Positions 16,050-20,061 of a stretch of DNA of 20,061 bases are shown piece by piece. The translations under genes were made by a program, and so were the position numbers. How positions within the stretch are numbered: position 1 is the first letter of the stretch; every line of letters starts with the position of its first letter. The notes below the pieces were generated by a model. It was not told the origin of the DNA, did no database searches, and saw only the letters and a program-made list of their open reading frames with translations. The DNA is from DATFNV01 sp035266225 (GTDB lineage: Bacteria > Planctomycetota > Planctomycetia > Gemmatales > Gemmataceae), in the NCBI GenBank assembly GCA_035266225.1, contig DATFNV010000757.1, forward strand, positions 1 to 20,061, written 5' to 3'.

Positions 16050-19000
16050 TAAGTAAGCTGTGCCGCCTCCGGGTGGAAGTGGGCGCTCTCCGGGTCAGCC
16101 GGGTCGAGCGAAGCCGAGGCGGTGCGGCTGCCGCCCTGCACGGCGGCGAAAACCGCGGGCAGCACCAGGAGCGTGGTGAACGTCGCGGCCACCAATCCTC
16201 CGATGACCGCGCGGCCGAGCGGGGCCGTCTGCTCGCCGCCCTCGCCCAGCGCCAGGGCCATCGGGATCATGCCGGCCAGCATCGCCAGGCTGGTCATGAG
16301 GATCGGCCGCAGGCGGCGCTGCGCCCCCTCGACGGCCGCCTCGGTCGCCCCGGCAGCGCCGCCGGGGCCCGCCTTACGGTGCCGCTCGGCGAACGTCACC
16401 AGCAAGATCGCGTTGGCGACGGCCACGCCGGTCGCCATGATCGCGCCCATGAAGGATTGAATGTTGAGCGTCGTGTGCGTGACCAGCAGGACCACGACCA
16501 CGCCGGCAAGGACGGCCGGGACCGCGGCCACGGCTACCAGCGCCAGCTTCGGCGACTGGAAGTAGGCCGTCAGCAGGAGGAAGATCGCCAGCACCGACAG
16601 GCCGAGGCCGACGGCCAATCCGCGGAACATCTCGCGCATCGGCGCCACCTGGCCGCGGAGATCGACCGTCACGCCGCGCGGCAGCTTGCCGGCCCGGTCC
16701 AGTGCCTTCTGAATGTCGCCGGAGACGCGGCCGAGGTCGCTGCCCTCGACGTTGGCCGTAAGGCTGATCAGGCGGCGCAGGTTGAAGCGGTCGTACTCGG
16801 CCGGGGCCATCCCCTCGCGCACCCGGGCCACGTCGCGCAGCAGCAGTTGCCCCGTCGGCGTCTGCTTGACCGGCACCAGGCCGACCTGCTCGGCCGAGTC
16901 CATGCGCGGCGTCGGGATTTGCACCTGCACCTGGTAGCCGTTGCCGCTGGACAGGTCGGCCCAGTAGTTCGGCACCACGTAGCGGCTCGACGACGTGGCC
17001 GCCACCACCGAGCGCGTCACGTCGCCCACCGTCACGCCACTCTGGCCCAGGCGCTCGCGGTCGAGGTTCACGTCCACGGTCGGGTAGTTCTGGGCCTGCA
17101 CCACTTGCAGGTCGCGCAGGGCCGGCACGCGCTCCAACTCGCGGCGCACCTTGTCGGCGTAGGCGAGGTTGTCCGTCATGTTCGGGCCGTACATGACGAC
17201 CTCGACCGGCGTCGGCGAGCCGAAGCTCATGACCTCGTTGACGATGTCGGCCGGCTCGAACGACAGCCGAAGGTCGTTGACGCGCGCCTCCGCGTCCTCG
17301 GCGCTGACGTTCTCGGCGCGCAGCTTGTCGCGCAGCCAGGCGCCCAGCTTCTCGGGCAGGTCGCGGCGAAGACGACTTTTCAGCTCCTCGATACAGACGC
17401 CGCTGTCGGGCTTGAAGGCGACGCGCAGGATCGCCTCGCCGGGGCCGCTGCTCCACAGGTAGATGCTCTGGTTGGAGTAGCTCGGCGGCGTCATGCCGAC
17501 GTAGCCGACGGTCACGTCCACCTTGTCGCGGCCGGCCGTCTCGGCGATGACGTCGAGCGCCTTCTTTGCAATTTCCTCGGTGCGCTCGATGCGCGTCCCG
17601 GTCGGCGCCCGCAGCCGCAGCTGGAACTGCCCCGAATCGACGTTGGGGAAGATCTCCATGCCGACGCGGCTGCCGACCAGCCAGAGGACCAACGCGCTCG
17701 CGGCCAGGTAGCCGGCCAGGACCGGCCAGCGATGGCGAACCACCTTCTCGACCAGGCGAGTGTAAAGGGCCTTCTCGGGCACGGGCAGGGGCAGGGGCAC
17801 GGGCACGGGCACAGCACCCGTGCCCGTGCCCGTGCCCGTGCCCCTGCCCGTGCCCGTCTTCCCGTGATGCCGGAGCAGCCACACCGACACCACCGGCACG
17901 AACATGCTGGACAGCAGATAGGACGTAATCATCGAGAAGCCGACCGCCAGGGCCAGCGGCACGAACATGTTCCGCGCCGCCCCTTCCATGAAGAAGACCG
18001 GCAGGAACACCGCCACGATGCACAGCATGGCGAGCAGGCGGGGCACCGCCGTCTCGGTGTTGCCGCGGCGCACCGCCAGCGCCACCGAGTCGGTCAGGCC
18101 CATCTGAACGTGGATGTTTTCCACCTCGACGGTCGCCTCGTCCACCAGGATGCCGACCGCCAGCGCCAGGCCGCCGAGCGTCATCAGGTTGATCGTCTGC
18201 CCGGTGGCCCACAGCGCCACCAGCGCCCCCATCAGCGCCAGCGGGATGTTGAGCACGACGACCAGCACGCTGCGCCAGTCGCGCAGGAAGACCAGCACCA
18301 TCAACCCCGTCAGTACGGCGCCGAGCAGTCCCTCGGTGCCGACGCCCCACATGGCCCGCTTGACGTAGGGCGACTGGTCGAACTCGAAGCGCAGGTGGAC
18401 GTCGGGCGGCAGGGCGTCCTGCATGCGACCGAGATTCTCCTTGACCGAGTTGACCACGGCCAGGGTCGAGGCGTCGGCGCGCTTGGTGACGAGCATGTAG
18501 ACGGTACGCTTGCCGTTGACCAGGGCGTAGCCGGTCGGGATGTCGGACGCCTCCTCGACCCGGGCCACGTCGCGCAGGTAAAGGTTGCCGCCCGGCTTGA
18601 GGGAGATGTTGTTCAGCTCCTGCGGGTCGCGCACCATGGCGTTGATCGGCACCATCGGCACCTGATCGTGGATGCGGACGTTGCCGGCCGGCGTGATGGT
18701 GTTGCCGTCGTTCAGCGCCGACACCACGTCGTCCAGCGACAGGTGATAGGAGCGCAGCTTGTCGGGATCGACGTTGACGACGATCGCCCGGGTGTTGCCG
18801 CCGATGGGCGGCGGCGACGACACCCCCTGCAGGCTGCCGAAGATCGGGCGGACGCGGTAGATGGCCATGTCTTGCAGCTGACCCATCGTGTACTTGCCCC
18901 GGTCATCGCTTTCGAGGACGAGGTAGCCGACCGGCACGCTGCCGGTGTCGAAGCGGACGATGAACGGCGGCACGGTCCCCTGGGGAACGTAGCCCTTGGA

Positions 19001-19354
19001 GCGGTTGGCGTAGCCGATGGTTTCGGCCATCGCCTGGGCCATGTTGGTCCCGGGGTGGAAGTACAGCTTGACCAGGGCCATGCCCTGGACGTTCTTCGAC
19101 TCGACGTGATGGATACCGGTGATGTAGAGCGAATGCCCCTCGTAGAAACTGGTGATTTGGCTCTCCATCTGCCCCGGGCTCATGCCACCGTAAGGCTGTG
19201 CGATGTAGATGACCGGCAGGTCGAGGGTGGGGAAAATGTCGATGGCCATGCGCTGCACGGCCAGGACCGCCCCGACGGCGAGGGCGGCGACCGCGGCCAT
19301 GACGGTGATCGGATGACGGAGGGCGAAGACGATTGGGTTGAACGAGGAACTCAT
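16049..19354 (-). CDS. RND multidrug efflux pump (AcrB/HAE1 family)
   Basis: A 1101-residue inner-membrane pump, somewhat longer than the ~1030-1050 typical of AcrB. The N-terminus NPIVFALRHPITVMAAVAAL carries TM1, and the first periplasmic loop includes DIFPTLDLPVIY (39-50). TM4 has GILVDEATVEVENIH (401-415), with D405-E406 in place of the usual DD proton-relay pair. Two large periplasmic loops and a second set of membrane segments follow, giving about 12 in all. Residues ~499-527, in the cytoplasmic loop after TM6, come from a hexamer repeat (Gly-Thr run, then Pro-Val/Pro-Leu run). A GTG five codons upstream is less likely than this ATG, which has AAAGGA about 6 nt before it. It works with the membrane fusion lipoprotein downstream; no TolC-like channel gene is present. 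Confidence 0.93.
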   Translation of the reverse strand: MSSSFNPIVFALRHPITVMAAVAALAVGAVLAVQRMAIDIFPTLDLPVIYIAQPYGGMSPGQMESQITSFYEGHSLYITGIHHVESKNVQGMALVKLYFHPGTNMAQAMAETIGYANRSKGYVPQGTVPPFIVRFDTGSVPVGYLVLESDDRGKYTMGQLQDMAIYRVRPIFGSLQGVSSPPPIGGNTRAIVVNVDPDKLRSYHLSLDDVVSALNDGNTITPAGNVRIHDQVPMVPINAMVRDPQELNNISLKPGGNLYLRDVARVEEASDIPTGYALVNGKRTVYMLVTKRADASTLAVVNSVKENLGRMQDALPPDVHLRFEFDQSPYVKRAMWGVGTEGLLGAVLTGLMVLVFLRDWRSVLVVVLNIPLALMGALVALWATGQTINLMTLGGLALAVGILVDEATVEVENIHVQMGLTDSVALAVRRGNTETAVPRLLAMLCIVAVFLPVFFMEGAARNMFVPLALAVGFSMITSYLLSSMFVPVVSVWLLRHHGKTGTGRGTGTGTGTGAVPVPVPLPLPVPEKALYTRLVEKVVRHRWPVLAGYLAASALVLWLVGSRVGMEIFPNVDSGQFQLRLRAPTGTRIERTEEIAKKALDVIAETAGRDKVDVTVGYVGMTPPSYSNQSIYLWSSGPGEAILRVAFKPDSGVCIEELKSRLRRDLPEKLGAWLRDKLRAENVSAEDAEARVNDLRLSFEPADIVNEVMSFGSPTPVEVVMYGPNMTDNLAYADKVRRELERVPALRDLQVVQAQNYPTVDVNLDRERLGQSGVTVGDVTRSVVAATSSSRYVVPNYWADLSSGNGYQVQVQIPTPRMDSAEQVGLVPVKQTPTGQLLLRDVARVREGMAPAEYDRFNLRRLISLTANVEGSDLGRVSGDIQKALDRAGKLPRGVTVDLRGQVAPMREMFRGLAVGLGLSVLAIFLLLTAYFQSPKLALVAVAAVPAVLAGVVVVLLVTHTTLNIQSFMGAIMATGVAVANAILLVTFAERHRKAGPGGAAGATEAAVEGAQRRLRPILMTSLAMLAGMIPMALALGEGGEQTAPLGRAVIGGLVAATFTTLLVLPAVFAAVQGGSRTASASLDPADPESAHFHPEAAQLT
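17776..17857. repeat. Mirror-paired GGGCAC hexamer array inside the RND gene
   Basis: The + strand runs CGGGCACGGGCAGGGG and further GGGCAC/GGGGCA units up to ~17812, then switches to complementary CCCGTG/CCCCTG units to ~17857, producing a near-palindrome of about 80 bp. The length is a multiple of three, so the pump frame survives. It encodes a Gly-Thr run followed by a Pro-Val/Pro-Leu run. Such an array is prone to slippage and cruciform formation. Confidence 0.85.
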
Positions 19355-19568
19355 GAGGCGTCCTTTCACTCCGCCGGCATTAGCGGAGGGCCTTTCCTAT
19401 CGCAAGGCGTGTTCCGAAAGCCACCGCCGTCGGGAAGTAACGGCGCAACACGATGAAGTCATGGGACTTGGGGCACGACCACGAATGCGGCGCGGCACGA
19501 GGTGACGATCAGTGCCGAAGGAAAATGCCGAGGTGTCGTCAACTGACGAAATAGCGGCGGCCACGTCG

Positions 19569-19610
19569 CGCCGCTTGCGGCTTCGCATTCCTGCGAAGCC
19601 GCAAGCGGCG
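19569..19610. repeat. Palindrome, GCCGCTTGCGGC family (copy 3)
   Basis: The 19-nt arms CGCCGCTTGCGGCTTCGCA (19569-19587) and their complement (19592-19610) enclose the 4-nt loop TTCC. The inner 18 nt are identical to those of copy 2 and the outer 14 nt to copy 1. Unlike those, this copy is not next to a stop codon; it lies between divergent genes. Confidence 0.88.
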
Positions 19611-19706
19611 GGACAAATGACTGTTTTCGCCCCGGGCGCGCAAGTTTGCGGCGCCGGCCCGTTTTATCGATTGAGGCGTTACAGGCGCCCACGGACGAGT
19701 TTTCCC

Positions 19707-19736
19707 TTGCACCGGGACGGCCTGGACAACTATGCT
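19707..19736 (+). promoter_or_regulatory. Candidate sigma-70-type promoter
   Basis: TTGCAC (19707-19712) and TATGCT (19731-19736) are 18 bp apart, upstream of the exported Gly-rich protein at 19848. A second -10-like TATACT at 19754-19759 lacks a good -35 box at the right distance. Either would give a leader of about 85-105 nt. Found by eye. Confidence 0.4.
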
Positions 19737-19847
19737 AGGGTGTTCCGGCCCGGTATACTCGGGAAAATCGTCCTCCGGTGGCGAATGGCGCGTGCGGGAA
19801 AGACCAACCGCTTTTTTCTCCTGCTCATCTTCGTCTGAGGTGTAGTC

Positions 19848-20061
19848 ATGACCGCGGTGCAACGCTTGTTGATCGGGGGTGGCGTCGTTGCAGTTGGCCT
19901 CGCCTGGGCGCTGGCCACGCCGGACCACTCCGAGGCACAGTTCAACTTCCCGAAGTTCAACCAGAACATGGGGATGGTTCCCTGCGGCCAACTCCAGGGC
20001 GGCATCGGCGGCATCGCCGGTTTTCAAGGCGGCAACCAGGGCGGTGGCGGCTTCGGCGGCG
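19848..20061 (+). CDS. Start of an exported Gly/Gln-rich protein (partial)
   Basis: An open frame that runs off the right edge, 71 codons in view. MTAVQRLLIGGGVVAVGLAWALA is a plausible signal peptide or N-terminal anchor, with a possible cut near ALA or after SEA. The mature part begins with FNFPKFNQNMGMVP and then becomes Gly-rich (GGIGGIAGFQGGNQGGGGFGG). A single Cys occurs in PCGQ. GAGGTG about 6 nt before the ATG supports the start. I do not recognise a family; Gly-rich exported proteins of this sort are common in planctomycetes and their function is mostly unknown (general knowledge). Its full length, stop and domains cannot be judged. Confidence 0.65.
   Translation, partial: MTAVQRLLIGGGVVAVGLAWALATPDHSEAQFNFPKFNQNMGMVPCGQLQGGIGGIAGFQGGNQGGGGFGG

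Larger units (their letters stand above)
19355..19847. other. Intergenic region between the divergent RND and right-edge genes
   Basis: A 493-bp stretch with no credible gene. It holds one palindrome near 19570 and, towards the right, an A/T-richer section with a promoter candidate for the rightward gene. It should also contain the promoter of the RND pump, but I see no convincing -35/-10 pair on the - strand. Short open frames here lack family features and ribosome sites. Confidence 0.7.

Noticed and set aside
17776..17857. Hexamer array considered as a CRISPR or minisatellite locus
   Set aside because: Units are 6 bp without spacers and lie within an intact reading frame, so it is not a CRISPR array.
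15929..19456. A 1175-codon open frame on the + strand
   Set aside because: It is the reverse complement of the RND pump gene, is rich in His, Arg and Gln as expected of an antisense shadow of GC-rich coding DNA, and shows no domain. The pump frame has clear family motifs.

Overview
The window is high-GC bacterial DNA, roughly two-thirds G+C in most genes. It reads like a planctomycete of the Gemmataceae type. That placement is inferred from the gene style (large RND pump, secreted SMP-30 protein, glycan genes in divergent blocks) and from short GC-rich palindromes scattered at gene ends; no rRNA or other marker gene is present. I saw no tRNA, CRISPR array, transposase or integrase.

Left part (71-9735): a surface-glycan locus. 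On the + strand lie a B12-type radical SAM enzyme, an NAD-dependent sugar epimerase/dehydratase that overlaps it, a sugar-1-phosphate nucleotidyltransferase of the HddC/GmhD type, an unclassified GT-A-like protein with its own strong promoter, and a GT4-like glycosyltransferase. A converging - strand operon encodes a GT2 glycosyltransferase, a Wzt-type ABC ATPase and a tandem two-domain GT2 protein. The two blocks meet tail to tail with a 35-bp coding overlap. Together they look able to make an activated sugar, assemble a glycan on a lipid carrier and energise its export. The membrane half of the exporter (Wzm) is not here.

Middle (9844-12932, - strand): a secreted SMP-30/gluconolactonase-like protein, then a two-gene AAA-ATPase + RloB pair with a 4-bp ATGA overlap. 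This pair belongs to the RloAB/AbiL-like class of anti-phage or abortive-infection modules and is visibly less GC-rich than its neighbours.

Right part (13152-19354, - strand): an efflux block read as RND pump, then lipoprotein membrane fusion protein, then MFS transporter. No TolC-type outer membrane channel is in the window. The right edge holds the start of an exported Gly-rich protein on the + strand.

The most unusual layer is the set of palindromic or low-complexity elements. Three related GCCGCTTGCGGC palindromes, one GTGGGGCAGGCC palindrome, one CCCCCTCCC hairpin and one (GGGCAC)n mirror-like repeat occur. Three of them sit 0-6 nt after stop codons, and three are translated in frame inside proteins (a glycosyltransferase tail, a two-domain glycosyltransferase linker and an RND cytoplasmic loop).
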